A program made the position numbers and the translations under genes. A DNA stretch of 64,000 bases from Paenibacillus sp. LS1 (GTDB taxonomy: Bacteria; Bacillota; Bacilli; Paenibacillales; Paenibacillaceae). The stretch is from NCBI RefSeq assembly GCF_026013365.1, contig NZ_JAPDOE010000002.1, positions 62,001 to 126,000 of the forward strand, given 5' to 3'. Positions within the stretch are counted from its first letter, which is position 1, and every line of letters starts with the position of its first letter. Of the stretch, positions 34,370 to 44,168 are shown in pieces. The notes beneath the pieces were generated by a model, which was given only the letters and a program-made list of their open reading frames with translations, did not search any database and was not told the DNA's origin.

Positions 34370-34891
34370 TCATTCCGCCCATTCCCAGCGATGACGATTC
34401 TGCTCCAACCCAGGATGCAAGTCTCCGGACGATCCGTCAATGATGAGACGCAGCTCTTTGATCCAATCCTTGAAGGAATCAAATGAAGCAAACATATTGG
34501 CCATCTCTACCGTCAAATAAAGAAAGTGAGGGGCCGGGTATTCCGCAGTGATATGACGCAGCGCGCTATCCACAGGCGTATATTTTTTTCTCTTGCCCTC
34601 CAGTCCTTCCACGCGTATACGGGAGGTTGGATGTTCCCGCCGCCAATCATGCAGGCGATCTTCTCTTTTGTAATAGGCTTGTATCGTATCCTTGCTCATT
34701 CGCTTGAACGTGCTCTCGTGTAAAGGATACAGCACGAGCTGTACGAATGAACGGGTATCCGCCGTTGCAGCGGCGCGTTCAAGTTGCTCATCTGTCACAT
34801 GTTCGAACGAGTCATAAAAAGTCAGTGTGCCTTTGCGGCTGGCCGCAGGCGGCTCATAACCGTAAGGTACTGAAGTATATTGTCCAGACAT
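34370..34891 (-). CDS. Hypothetical protein
   Basis: A 173-residue soluble protein that I do not recognise. It starts MSGQYTSVPYGYEPPAASRK, then has a charged, mixed alpha/beta region with several aromatic residues (DSFKDWIKELRLIIDG near the C-terminus) and no cysteines, signal peptide or membrane segment. AAGGAGGGG lies 6 nt before the ATG, so it is certainly translated. It stands between two GGDEF genes, convergent with one and 71 nt downstream of the other, so co-transcription with the second is possible. Confidence 0.8.
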   Translation of the reverse strand: MSGQYTSVPYGYEPPAASRKGTLTFYDSFEHVTDEQLERAAATADTRSFVQLVLYPLHESTFKRMSKDTIQAYYKREDRLHDWRREHPTSRIRVEGLEGKRKKYTPVDSALRHITAEYPAPHFLYLTVEMANMFASFDSFKDWIKELRLIIDGSSGDLHPGLEQNRHRWEWAE

Positions 34892-34962
34892 TTCACCCCT
34901 CCTTGTCTATCCACAGATTCGTACAAAGGTGATTGAGAACTCTCAGCTAATGCTATTATACG

Positions 34963-36603
34963 CTAATTACCCTGCTTCAAATCGGAATAAAATGTCATTC
35001 TATTCTTACCTGCACGTTTGGATTCATATAGAGCTTCGTCCGCCATCCGGATAATCTCACTTGGATTGTTGCTGTTAGTTGGATATTCGGCACCTCCGAT
35101 GCTACATCCAATCCGAATTCGCTCGTATTCAATAATAAACGGCTTGTTCAGACTTTGAATGATGGCTTCTGCATAAGCGCTGGCTTCTTCCCTCGGATGA
35201 CTTCCAACAGACCGAAGTACAATCAGGAATTCATCTCCACCTAACCGGACCGTTATGCCCTTCTCCTGACCTAGAGCAGACAGTCGCTGGGCTACCTTCT
35301 GAAGCAGTACATCTCCAGTCTGATGCCCAAGAGTATCGTTGACTCGTTTGAATCCATCCAGATCCAGATAGAGGAACGTCAGAGTGTGATTTTCACTTTC
35401 GGTCTCCAGTGACTCTTCCAGATACGCTTCCAGGGCAGTACGATTTGGCAGACTGGTCAGCTGATCAAAATGTGCCAGATTCTGCATCACGACCAGCTCC
35501 GAGTCTTTATTCATAAGAGAGGTCACCATATCCCGTAGCGAACGGGACAACACTTCGATTTCCTTAATTCCTTTATTCTCGGGAATCTCAAGAGCGTGTC
35601 CTACTCGCAGTCGATTGGCTACTCTGGTAAGACGCACAATTGGAGCGGAGATCAGACGCGAGACAAACCAGCCAATAAGTGCAAATAACACGGTAACGGC
35701 AAGTCCTGCCCACACATTAAACCACATCAGGTCAAACACAGAAGCAAACGCCGTAGACTTGACTTGACGGATAACTACGGTCCATCCTAATCCGGGATAA
35801 TCCAGGTGACCCTGACTGTAAGCAAACCCTGTCACATAGTCATTCCCATCAGGCCATTCTTCGATGGACCAACTGCTCTGGTTGCGCTGGGCTTCTGCGA
35901 TACCGGGTAATTCCAGCGGTTTACCGATCCATTCCTTCGGTCCTAGCAGCACGGTATGTTCCTTTTTGCTCACAATAAAGAACTCAATGTCCTTTTCCTC
36001 CCGTTTCAATGGGGCGAGCACCGATTCCTCCACTTCCTTCGCCCAGGCCCAGCTTAAATGTGCAGCAAGCACACCTTGGATATGACCTTTGCTATCCTTC
36101 AGCGGGAAACTGATATCGACAAATTGCAACGGCTCTCCCGTTGGATTCGGAAGCAACTTGGCAAGAAGTACTGCATTATGCACATCTCCAATAAACTTAC
36201 CCTTGATTCCCTCCTGATACACAGGTCGCTCCGATAAATTTTCCCCAAGCAAGATGCCGTCCGTCGCAGCTAACACTTTTCCCTTCGGGTCCATGAATCC
36301 AACCCATGAGAATGAGGGAAAGCTATCTTGTAGCTGATCCAGCAACATCTGAATCTCAGCTGGTTTGAATCCATCTTCCAGCGCAGCCATGCGGCCAAGC
36401 AGATCCAGTTCACCCGCGCGAGCGGACATAAACCGATCCAGCTTGTCCGAAGCCTGGGATGCCGTGCCTGTAAGCGAGTGACCAATCTCAGTCTCTACAG
36501 CAACAAATGACTTTTGGCTAAATATAGACCCAATCGTCAGGGTAACCAGTAAGGATAACACAGCGAAGATGACTGTAAGAACGGTTCTGATTTTGAATGA
36601 CAT
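34963..36603 (-). CDS. dCache/HAMP/GGDEF diguanylate cyclase
   Basis: A 546-residue sensor cyclase. Transmembrane helix 1 (residues ~8-28) is followed by an extracytoplasmic dCache-type sensor to ~275, helix 2 (~285-310), a HAMP linker (SRLISAPIVRLTRVANRLRV) and a GGDEF domain from ~380 to 540. The active site is RLGGDEF, with LDLDGFKRVNDTLGHQTGD upstream. It should make cyclic di-GMP on binding a small external ligand. An RxxD-like inhibitory site is not clear. The ATG at 36603 has GGAGG 6 nt upstream; the earlier ATG at 36615 overlaps this site. Confidence 0.94.
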   Translation of the reverse strand: MSFKIRTVLTVIFAVLSLLVTLTIGSIFSQKSFVAVETEIGHSLTGTASQASDKLDRFMSARAGELDLLGRMAALEDGFKPAEIQMLLDQLQDSFPSFSWVGFMDPKGKVLAATDGILLGENLSERPVYQEGIKGKFIGDVHNAVLLAKLLPNPTGEPLQFVDISFPLKDSKGHIQGVLAAHLSWAWAKEVEESVLAPLKREEKDIEFFIVSKKEHTVLLGPKEWIGKPLELPGIAEAQRNQSSWSIEEWPDGNDYVTGFAYSQGHLDYPGLGWTVVIRQVKSTAFASVFDLMWFNVWAGLAVTVLFALIGWFVSRLISAPIVRLTRVANRLRVGHALEIPENKGIKEIEVLSRSLRDMVTSLMNKDSELVVMQNLAHFDQLTSLPNRTALEAYLEESLETESENHTLTFLYLDLDGFKRVNDTLGHQTGDVLLQKVAQRLSALGQEKGITVRLGGDEFLIVLRSVGSHPREEASAYAEAIIQSLNKPFIIEYERIRIGCSIGGAEYPTNSNNPSEIIRMADEALYESKRAGKNRMTFYSDLKQGN

Positions 36604-36900
36604 TATTTCCTCCATTACACGGTGAAACCATCTTGCTTCTCAACATAACTATGCTGCAAAGGGTACACGGGATGTCACCTAATCGTTTTCCTATTTATCG
36701 GATCTTTTGTGTTTTTTCATTATACATGCCCATACAATATTATACTGAAATCTTCACCGTGTTTCTTCCATTCAAAGAATAGACACGATTCTGTATATAC
36801 ATACTTGGGTTATGAATATAGAGAGCAAGCATATCCTTTGAGGATCATGCGCCTGTATGTCACAGAGAGAGTCATCGAAATAATAAACATTGGGGGTGTA

Positions 36901-39858
36901 ATGTTGAGCCTGCTTCATGTTGCTGTTATTCTGCCTTTTGCGGCTGGCATTCTTCTTGCCACGCTGCATCGTTTCTTCCGTAAATTACATTTGGGATGGC
37001 CGGTTCTCCTTGTCCCGGCACTATTATTTGTATACTTTGCGAGCCTCATACCCGCTGTGTCCCAGCGCAACACCGTATCCGGAAATATCCCATGGATTCC
37101 TTCACTGGACATTGGATTTAACTTATATCTGGACGGTCTAAGCCTGATGCTGACACTGCTAATCACCGGAATCGGTGTGCTCGTTGTTCTCTACTCCATC
37201 TTCTACATGGATATGAAAGAAGCCCTGAACCGCTTCTACCTGTATCTGTTGATGTTCATGGGAGCCATGTTGGGCGTCGTGCTGTCTGATAATATGATCG
37301 TGCTCTACGGATTCTGGGAATTGACCAGTATTACGTCATTCCTGTTGATTGCATTTCATTACAAACGTAAAGCCTCGACTTCAGGAGCACAAAAATCATT
37401 CCTGATTACGGTATTTGGCGGTTTCGCCATGCTTACCGGATTCATGATGATGTATCTCATTACCGGAACGTTCAGTATTCGTGCAACCATTGCAGGATTG
37501 GGGCAGTTTCAGGAAAGTGCACTATTTCTGCCAGCGCTTGTCTTGATCCTGATTGGAGCTTTCACCAAGTCAGCCCAATTCCCGTTCCATATCTGGTTGC
37601 CGGATGCCATGGAAGCTCCTACACCAGTGAGTGCCTATCTGCACTCAGCCACGATGGTTAAGGCTGGACTGTACGTTGTGGCCAGGTTCACACCGATCTT
37701 CGGTGGACAGGGACTTTGGTTCTGGCTGGTCACCAGTGTTGGTCTTCTGACTCTGTGTTATGGATCATTCCTGGCGGTGAAAAAAAACGATCTCAAAGCG
37801 ATTCTCGCCTATTCGACCATCTCTCAACTTGGTCTGATCATGTCCCTGTTCGGGGTTGGATCTGCTGCTCTCTACTTCGGATATGGCGAGTCCTCTACGA
37901 TGTACACCGTGGCGATAACCGCTGCGCTGCTTCACCTGTTTAATCATGCGACCTTCAAGGCCGCTCTGTTCATGGTCGTAGGCATTGTCGATCATGAAAC
38001 GGGTACACGTGACATTCGGAAGCTCGGTGGACTTGCATCATTCATGCCAATCACTTTCACCGTAGCCCTGATCGGCTCACTTGCCATGGCGGGTATTCCA
38101 CCGTTCAACGGATTCCTGAGCAAGGAGCTATTTTTCCAGGCGATGGTCGAAGTCACGCATCTGCGCATCTTTGGACTTGGGTCCTGGAGTGTTCTACTGC
38201 CGGTATTCGCTTGGCTTGCAAGTGTGTTTACCCTGATCTATGCGCTTATTATCGTGTTCAAAACATTCCTCGGTCGTAGCCAAAGCGAGATCCCTGCCGA
38301 GAAGCTGCACGAAGCGCCTGCCGGTATGCTCATTCCGCCCGTTGTTCTCGGTATTCTTGTCATCGTCTTCGGACTCTTTCCGAACCTGCTGGCAGGATCA
38401 CTGATCGAACCGGCAATGGCCGCTGTGCTTCCTTCCCTGTTGAACGGGAACGAGCGCTTCGATGTACATTTCTCTCTGTGGCATGGATGGACTCCGGAAC
38501 TCATTATGACGATCGGAGTCGTGATTCTCGGAATCACTCTCTACAAGCTGTTGCCACGATGGAGGAATATTTATGAGCATTATCCACAAGGATTAACGAT
38601 TAACAATATGTACCATGTGGTGTTGGATAATCTTCAGCATTATGCACGCAAATGGACGGAAGCCTATATGAATGGCTCGGTTCGTAGTTATCTCGTTTAT
38701 ATTTTCTCATTCACAGTCGCCTTACTGGTCTATGCCTTCTTCCGTTCAGGCGAAAATATTACGTGGAATCTGCAGGGCAATGCGCCCTTCTCATTCTATG
38801 AAGTCGTCCTGCTAGTCACCCTAATTGGTGCCGCGGTTTCGATTCCATTTGCCAAGAACAGACTTTCGGCAGTCATTATGACCGGAGCGGTAGGTTACGT
38901 CGTAACCCTGCTGTTCGTACTCTTCCGGGCACCCGATCTGGCACTTACACAGATGATTGTTGAGACGGTATCTGTTGCACTGTTCCTGCTCTGCTTCTAC
39001 CATCTGCCTGAACTGCAACGTGGCAAATCAAGCCGCAGATATCTCACGGTGAATATGATCGTAGCGATTGCAGTCGGAGTCGTGATGACCTTTGTTGCGC
39101 TAGCTGCAAGTGGAACAGCATCACTGGAGAGCATTTCAACCTTTTTCCTTCAGGAAGCATATGACTCGGCCGGCGGTAAAAATGTCGTGAATGTATTACT
39201 GGTAGATTTCCGTGGTTTCGATACGTTATTGGAAATCATGGTACTTGGTGTTGCTTCATTGTCCATCTATTCCATGATTAATCTGAACCTCGAAGCGAAG
39301 GATCTTGGAGCCCGATTGAAGTTCCGCAAGAAGGAGGAAAATCAGGATTCCGAATCCGATCTGGATGATGAAACGGATAATACGAAAAAGTATGGTAACC
39401 GGGAACGCAGCTCATCCTCGTGGGATACTGTACCGTTACAGAGTAATGATGTATTACTGCAAACGACTACCAAAGTCGTTGTGTTCATCATACTGACGTT
39501 TGCCATGCACCTGTTCTTCGCAGGACATCACAATCCGGGCGGAGGCTTCATTGGCGGCTTAGTCACAGCTGCAGCACTCGTGTTGATAGCCCTGGCATTC
39601 AGTACAGATACGATACGCAAAGCGTTACCCGTTGACTTCCGAATTCTAACAGGAATCGGCTTGGGTATAGCCTTACTTACGGGCGCGGGTTCATTTATAT
39701 TCGGAGTCCCGTTCCTCAGCCAAACCTTCGGCTATTTCGAACTTCCTTTACTGGGAGAGACAGAACTCGCCACGGCCATGCTGTTCGATCTTGGCGTGTA
39801 TCTCGCTGTCCTGGGTGTCACCATGACCATCATTCTACAGATCGGGGAGGATCGCTGA
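36901..39858 (+). CDS. mrpA: Na+/H+ antiporter subunit A fused to subunit B (MrpAB)
   Basis: A 985-residue protein. Residues 1-~640 are the NuoL/MrpA proton-channel module (ALNRFYLYLLMFMGAMLGVV; FTKSAQFPFHIWLPDAMEAPTPVSAYLHSATMVKAG contains the conserved lysine and glutamate helices). Next come the C-terminal MrpA helices (DUF4040 region, YVVTLLFVLFRAPDLALTQM). A charged linker (~residues 808-845) leads into a complete MrpB domain (HLFFAGHHNPGGGFIGGL ... TMTIILQIGEDR). In Bacillus, MrpA (~800 aa) and MrpB (~140 aa) are separate. ATG 36901 follows GGGGGTGT; the open frame upstream of it is not homologous-looking. First gene of the six-gene Mrp operon. Confidence 0.95.
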   Translation: MLSLLHVAVILPFAAGILLATLHRFFRKLHLGWPVLLVPALLFVYFASLIPAVSQRNTVSGNIPWIPSLDIGFNLYLDGLSLMLTLLITGIGVLVVLYSIFYMDMKEALNRFYLYLLMFMGAMLGVVLSDNMIVLYGFWELTSITSFLLIAFHYKRKASTSGAQKSFLITVFGGFAMLTGFMMMYLITGTFSIRATIAGLGQFQESALFLPALVLILIGAFTKSAQFPFHIWLPDAMEAPTPVSAYLHSATMVKAGLYVVARFTPIFGGQGLWFWLVTSVGLLTLCYGSFLAVKKNDLKAILAYSTISQLGLIMSLFGVGSAALYFGYGESSTMYTVAITAALLHLFNHATFKAALFMVVGIVDHETGTRDIRKLGGLASFMPITFTVALIGSLAMAGIPPFNGFLSKELFFQAMVEVTHLRIFGLGSWSVLLPVFAWLASVFTLIYALIIVFKTFLGRSQSEIPAEKLHEAPAGMLIPPVVLGILVIVFGLFPNLLAGSLIEPAMAAVLPSLLNGNERFDVHFSLWHGWTPELIMTIGVVILGITLYKLLPRWRNIYEHYPQGLTINNMYHVVLDNLQHYARKWTEAYMNGSVRSYLVYIFSFTVALLVYAFFRSGENITWNLQGNAPFSFYEVVLLVTLIGAAVSIPFAKNRLSAVIMTGAVGYVVTLLFVLFRAPDLALTQMIVETVSVALFLLCFYHLPELQRGKSSRRYLTVNMIVAIAVGVVMTFVALAASGTASLESISTFFLQEAYDSAGGKNVVNVLLVDFRGFDTLLEIMVLGVASLSIYSMINLNLEAKDLGARLKFRKKEENQDSESDLDDETDNTKKYGNRERSSSSWDTVPLQSNDVLLQTTTKVVVFIILTFAMHLFFAGHHNPGGGFIGGLVTAAALVLIALAFSTDTIRKALPVDFRILTGIGLGIALLTGAGSFIFGVPFLSQTFGYFELPLLGETELATAMLFDLGVYLAVLGVTMTIILQIGEDR

Positions 39859-39859
39859 T

Positions 39860-40198
39860 ATGGAAATATTGATGTGTGTAGCCGTTGGCATTCTGTTTGC
39901 GGTTGCCGTCTTTTTAATCTTGTCGCGGAGCCTGCTCCGAATCGTACTTGGTATGTCCATACTAACCCATGGCGTGCATCTGCTATTGATCACCATGTCA
40001 CGTCTCAAAACCGGGTCACCACCACTCCTTGGGGAGATGGCTGAACGCTATGTCGATCCTCTTCCACAGGCGCTGATATTAACATCCATTGTAATTAATT
40101 TTGGGCTTACTGCCTTCTTCTTCGTTCTCTCCTATCGCTCCTATCTGAAGCTGAAAACAGACGATATGGAAGAAGTAAGGGGGCGCCCATATGAATAA
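39860..40198 (+). CDS. mrpC: Na+/H+ antiporter subunit C (MrpC, NuoK-like)
   Basis: A 112-residue membrane protein with three helices, homologous to NuoK: RSLLRIVLGMSILTHGVHLL and the loop DPLPQALILTSIVINFGLTA, which carries the conserved residues of the proton path. It starts one base after the mrpA stop, with GGGGAGG upstream, and overlaps the mrpD start by 8 nt. Together with the other subunits it forms the hetero-oligomeric Mrp complex exchanging Na+ for H+, used for pH and salt homeostasis. Confidence 0.95.
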   Translation: MEILMCVAVGILFAVAVFLILSRSLLRIVLGMSILTHGVHLLLITMSRLKTGSPPLLGEMAERYVDPLPQALILTSIVINFGLTAFFFVLSYRSYLKLKTDDMEEVRGRPYE

Positions 40199-41669
40199 TC
40201 TCGTCGTCCTGCCGATTCTGTTGCCTTTGATTACAGGTGTTCTGGCTTTGCTCTTTTTCCGAAAAACAAATATCCAGCGAATCATTAGTGTCATCGGACT
40301 TTTGTTTACAGCAGCGGTCTCCACGATACTCATTACACGGGTAGCTCAAACTGGAGTTCTAACGCTTAATATGGGCGGATGGGCACCTCCCTATGGTATT
40401 GTGCTTGTTGCTGACATGGTATCGGCATTGCTTGTCGTCGCCGCTTCCATCATCGCACTGGCGTGTCTGCTGTATGCGTTCCGCAGTGTGAACAAGGAGC
40501 GGGAAGAACATCACTTCTATCCGTTCTTTCATTTCCTGATCGCAGGAGTTAACGGTTCATTCCTAACCGGTGACTTGTTTAACCTGTTTGTCAGCTTTGA
40601 ATTGATGCTTATCTCTTCTTATGCACTGATCGTATTGGGAGGTACGGAAAGACAGCTGCGTGAAACGATCAAATATGTCTTGATTAACATCGTTTCTTCA
40701 GCACTGTTTGTCGCTTCCATCGGCTTCCTCTACTCCATTACTGGCACACTGAACATGGCGGACTTGTCCGTCAAAATTGCTGAAGTGGGACAGAGCGGGG
40801 TCGTTACCCTGATTGCCGTACTCTTCCTGATCGTATTTAGCATCAAGGCCGGACTGTTCCTGTTCTTCTGGTTGTCAGGCTCTTATGCGGCGCCACCTGC
40901 TGTCGTCACTGCGTTGTTCGCAGGATTGCTCACCAAGGTTGGCCTGTACGCGATTGTGCGAACATTCACACTGATCTTCTATCATGATCCGGATTTCTTC
41001 CATGCACTGATCGGATGGATGGCAGGTGCCACGATGGTTCTTGGTGTCATCGGTGCGATCTCGTATCGCGATGTAAACAAGATTCTCATCTACAATGTGG
41101 TCGCAGGCGTAGGGTTTGTCGCTTTCGGTATGGCATCGGCCAGTCGTCCAGCACTGGAAGGTCTGCTCTTCTATATGCTGCATGATATGTTGATCAAAAC
41201 ATTGCTCTTCCTGCTCGGCGGTGCCTTGATCGCTGTTGCCGGAACATCAAAGCTCGACAACATGGGCGGACTAATTCATCGTTATCCGTTGCTCGGCTGG
41301 ATGTTCTTCATCAGCGCACTTGCCTTGGCAGGCTTGCCTCCATTCAGTGGTTTTCCGGGTAAGTTGCTTCTCTTCGAAGGTGGCTTACAGGCAGGGTTGT
41401 ATGGTCTAACTGGTATAGCGGTGCTCTCCAGCTTGTTGATGTTATATTCGGTACTGCGCATCTTCATACAAGCGTTCTGGGGCGAACCGCCTGCCGGGGT
41501 TACAAGACGCCCTTACGCGGTGAACGGCCTGCTGATTCCTGCCGGAATTCTGTTTGTATTCATCATCGTAATGGGTGTGGGGGCTGAAGGCATGTTCCAG
41601 TTGACCTCCCGCGCAGGCGATATTCTACTGCATCCCAATATTTATATTGATGCCGTATTGAAGGAGTAG
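40191..41669 (+). CDS. mrpD: Na+/H+ antiporter subunit D (MrpD, NuoM/N-like)
   Basis: A 492-residue antiporter-like subunit with about 14 helices. The conserved glutamate helix is seen in FNLFVSFELMLISSYALIVL and the lysine helix in IVFSIKAGLFLFFWLSGSYA; AGLPPFSGFPGKLLLFEGGL is the typical late loop. It starts inside the mrpC end, with AAGGGGG 9 nt upstream. MrpD and MrpA are the two complex-I-like channel subunits of the Mrp antiporter. Confidence 0.96.
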   Translation: MNNLVVLPILLPLITGVLALLFFRKTNIQRIISVIGLLFTAAVSTILITRVAQTGVLTLNMGGWAPPYGIVLVADMVSALLVVAASIIALACLLYAFRSVNKEREEHHFYPFFHFLIAGVNGSFLTGDLFNLFVSFELMLISSYALIVLGGTERQLRETIKYVLINIVSSALFVASIGFLYSITGTLNMADLSVKIAEVGQSGVVTLIAVLFLIVFSIKAGLFLFFWLSGSYAAPPAVVTALFAGLLTKVGLYAIVRTFTLIFYHDPDFFHALIGWMAGATMVLGVIGAISYRDVNKILIYNVVAGVGFVAFGMASASRPALEGLLFYMLHDMLIKTLLFLLGGALIAVAGTSKLDNMGGLIHRYPLLGWMFFISALALAGLPPFSGFPGKLLLFEGGLQAGLYGLTGIAVLSSLLMLYSVLRIFIQAFWGEPPAGVTRRPYAVNGLLIPAGILFVFIIVMGVGAEGMFQLTSRAGDILLHPNIYIDAVLKE

Positions 41670-41675
41670 ATGTCT

Positions 41676-42152
41676 ATGGCCTTTCAGATTGTACTGAATC
41701 TTATCATTGCCTTTGTATGGATGTTTCTGAACAATGCCTGGAATGGTGTTGGTTTTCTCATAGGTTACCTGCTCGGACTGCTTCTCATCGGGGGGATGCG
41801 CCGATTCTTCCCCCAGCGCTTCTATATTGTGCGGGTCTGGGCCATCATCAAACTGATTAATCTGTTGTTCAAGGAATTGGTGCGCGCCAGCATTGAGGTT
41901 ATACGCCAGATTATCAAGCCCAAGCTCGATATACGTCCGGGTATTTTCACATATAAGACTGAATTGTCCTCGGATTGGGAGGTTACCCTGCTCTGTCTAC
42001 TCATCTCATTGACACCAGGTTCCCTGCCGCTTGAAATCTCGGGTAATCAACGCAAACTGTTTATCCACGCACTGGATATCAAGGATGAACAGAAACTGAG
42101 AGATGATATCCAAAACACATTTGAAAAAGCAATTATGGAGGTGACGCGTTAA
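41676..42152 (+). CDS. mrpE: Na+/H+ antiporter subunit E (MrpE)
   Basis: A 158-residue subunit with two or three N-terminal helices and a cytoplasmic domain: MAFQIVLNLIIAFVWMFLNN, then IIKPKLDIRPGIFTYKTEL and LLISLTPGSLPLEIS, the family signature. The second ATG (41676) is preferred over 41670, since AAGGAG is then 9 nt away and the protein begins MAFQ as in Bacillus MrpE. The stop overlaps the start of mrpF (TAATG), so translation is coupled. Confidence 0.94.
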   Translation: MAFQIVLNLIIAFVWMFLNNAWNGVGFLIGYLLGLLLIGGMRRFFPQRFYIVRVWAIIKLINLLFKELVRASIEVIRQIIKPKLDIRPGIFTYKTELSSDWEVTLLCLLISLTPGSLPLEISGNQRKLFIHALDIKDEQKLRDDIQNTFEKAIMEVTR

Positions 42153-42436
42153 TGTTATCCTCACTGTTGTTCATCTCATTGCTCATTCTCTCCTTAGCCA
42201 TTCTGGGTTGCTTGTACAGGGTGCTTCGGGGACCTTCCATGGCTGACCGGATCACGGCACTGGATACCATCGGGATCAATGTAATTGCCATCGTCGCCGT
42301 TCTGTCGATGATGCTGCAAACCCAGGCCTATCTGGATATCATCTTGCTGATTGGTATTTTAGCTTTTCTAAGTACGGTGGCATTTGCACGTTATATTGAA
42401 CGGGGGGCGGTATTCAAAAATGATGGAGATCGTTAA
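42152..42436 (+). CDS. mrpF: Na+/H+ antiporter subunit F (MrpF)
   Basis: A 94-residue subunit with three helices; CLYRVLRGPSMADRITALDT is the conserved MrpF loop after helix 1. It is coupled to mrpE through a TAATG overlap and itself overlaps mrpG by 17 nt. In the known complex MrpE, F and G pack beside MrpA and are needed for Na+ transport. Confidence 0.94.
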   Translation: MLSSLLFISLLILSLAILGCLYRVLRGPSMADRITALDTIGINVIAIVAVLSMMLQTQAYLDIILLIGILAFLSTVAFARYIERGAVFKNDGDR

Positions 42437-42812
42437 TGTAGCCGCTGAAACAGCTATAGGTCTACTGGTACTGCTTGGTGCATTACTTAGTGCACTCAGT
42501 GCGTTCGGACTTATTCGACTGCCTGACGTATATCTGAGAGCCCATGCCGCAACCAAAAGTATGACGCTTGGTGTGTTCTGTGTACTAAGCGCTACGTTTT
42601 TCTTCTTTTGGTACTTCGACAACTACATCAGTGCACGCTTGTTGCTAGGTATCCTGTTCGTATTCATCACGGCTCCGGTCGCCGGACATCTGAACGGACG
42701 GGCCGCCTATCGCACAGATGTACCATTATGGGAGCAAAGCGTTCAAGATGAACTGGAACCTTTGTTAAAAGGGAAAAAAGTGAACCATGAAGCCAAGGAC
42801 ATGATGGAGTAA
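42420..42812 (+). CDS. mrpG: Na+/H+ antiporter subunit G (MrpG)
   Basis: A 130-residue subunit with three helices; GALLSALSAFGLIRLPDVYL and RAHAATKSMTLGVFCVL are diagnostic of MrpG. Two adjacent ATGs (42420, 42423) follow GGGGGGCGG. The C-terminal ~30 residues are charged and cytoplasmic. It is the last gene of the operon, followed by the terminator at 42833-42890; mrpA-B, C, D, E, F and G are therefore all present, in standard order. Confidence 0.94.
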   Translation: MMEIVNVAAETAIGLLVLLGALLSALSAFGLIRLPDVYLRAHAATKSMTLGVFCVLSATFFFFWYFDNYISARLLLGILFVFITAPVAGHLNGRAAYRTDVPLWEQSVQDELEPLLKGKKVNHEAKDMME

Positions 42813-42832
42813 TCCTAAGCCTGGGCATAACG

Positions 42833-42890
42833 AATACCCCCGAGGATCAGCCGCCCGTTTGGCGGTATGTTCCCGGGGGTATTTTTTATT
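42833..42890 (+). terminator. Terminator of the mrp operon
   Basis: AATACCCCCG (42833-42842) pairs with the CGGGGGTATT stretch ending near 42883, with an inner CCGCC/GGCGG hairpin and a following TTTTTTATTTTTT run. Confidence 0.9.
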
Positions 42891-42963
42891 TTTTCATACA
42901 CGGTTCATATCAAACACTGATCATAATGATTATGCAGACAGATTGGCAGATTAGATCCCATCG

Positions 42964-44136
42964 TCAGAATCCATTCAGTCCCTGTCTTCTCAGATCTTCG
43001 GCAACAATGCGCGCAAGTTGTGCAGCACCCTGGCGATTCGGATGCAGACTATCCCCTGTCATATACAGAGCGAGTGTTGCTGCTGGACCAATTGATGTGA
43101 AATAGGCAGAACTCAATTTATTCAATTCAACAAGAGTGACTCCTTCTTCCTGAGCCAGTGCACGGGTGGATGGATTGTACCAGCGGTTCTCCGCCTGATG
43201 CACGTTGGATGAATTAAAGTCTGTTGCCCGGCCTTGAGGGGTGGAGAGGATAACCGTCGCTCCTTTATTTTTTGCCTGGCGCACCATATCCCGCATAATC
43301 TCTTTGAACTGAACCTCCGTTGTATTGTTCTTGGCATTCGTATCGTTAATTCCGAATTGCAAAATAAAATAATCTCCCGGTTTGATATACTTCAGAATCG
43401 CCTCCATCTGACCATCATCGCGGAAACCTCTCGCAAATTGACCACTTGACGCCATATTGCGAACCTGGAAGGTGGCATTGTTCACATAAGACGGAAATAG
43501 CTGCCCCCAACCTCCTTGTACACTGCTGCCAAGCGGATAATAATTGCACACCGTTGAGTCGCCACCAATGTAGATCGTGCGATTGGTTACCGTCTGATTG
43601 GACAACTTACGGATTTCGAGTGCACTAAGTGTGAACGCAGTGCCTGTCTTTCCTTCTGTAATGAGCAGATTTAATTGTCCGTCGGTTATCGGAATTTGAA
43701 ATTGATCCGTCGCCCCGTTGCCCGTCATATTAATGATCTGGTATACACCTTCTGCAGCCACACTCGCTCTGGCTGTGTTGCCCAGGACCACTTTGACTTC
43801 ATAGAGACCATTGGACAGATCCACATTGAACGTATTGGTGCTCTTCGTCCCAAATGTTAGAAACTGCACGGCGTCACTCATCACTCCGCTTCCAGAGGCA
43901 GACACATTTCGCATATTGGCAGGTGTGTTGAACCCATATCCTTTCATTGCAGTATAACCATCTCCTGCGGACACGCCCGTGTAACCGCTCTCAACAGGAC
44001 CCGAACCAAAATCAAATCTGTAATTGTCCGTTGCAGCTTCGGCAACCTGCACCCCGTTGCTTCCCAGGCCTACGCCGATCGTACTTGCAAACAGAATAAG
44101 ACACAGTAGATATTTTACGGATGTTAACCATTTCAT
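42964..44136 (-). CDS. Secreted SGNH carbohydrate esterase (CE12 rhamnogalacturonan acetylesterase-like)
   Basis: A 390-residue secreted protein: signal peptide (cleavage after AEA near residue 35), an N-terminal ~130-residue beta-rich carbohydrate-binding-like domain (NYRFDFGSGPVESGYTGVSA, as in CE12 and PL11-associated modules), and an SGNH hydrolase domain. The catalytic blocks are I GGDSTVCNYY (Ser nucleophile), II NMASSGQFARGF (Gly), III FGINDTNAKN (Asn) and V DSLHPNRQG (Asp-His). These features match rhamnogalacturonan acetylesterases, which deacetylate pectin. ATG 44136 has GAGGAG 8 nt upstream. The next gene on the same strand encodes another deacylating enzyme. Confidence 0.92.
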   Translation of the reverse strand: MKWLTSVKYLLCLILFASTIGVGLGSNGVQVAEAATDNYRFDFGSGPVESGYTGVSAGDGYTAMKGYGFNTPANMRNVSASGSGVMSDAVQFLTFGTKSTNTFNVDLSNGLYEVKVVLGNTARASVAAEGVYQIINMTGNGATDQFQIPITDGQLNLLITEGKTGTAFTLSALEIRKLSNQTVTNRTIYIGGDSTVCNYYPLGSSVQGGWGQLFPSYVNNATFQVRNMASSGQFARGFRDDGQMEAILKYIKPGDYFILQFGINDTNAKNNTTEVQFKEIMRDMVRQAKNKGATVILSTPQGRATDFNSSNVHQAENRWYNPSTRALAQEEGVTLVELNKLSSAYFTSIGPAATLALYMTGDSLHPNRQGAAQLARIVAEDLRRQGLNGF

Positions 44137-44168
44137 CACTGAGTTCTCCTCTCGAATCAGAATTATAT

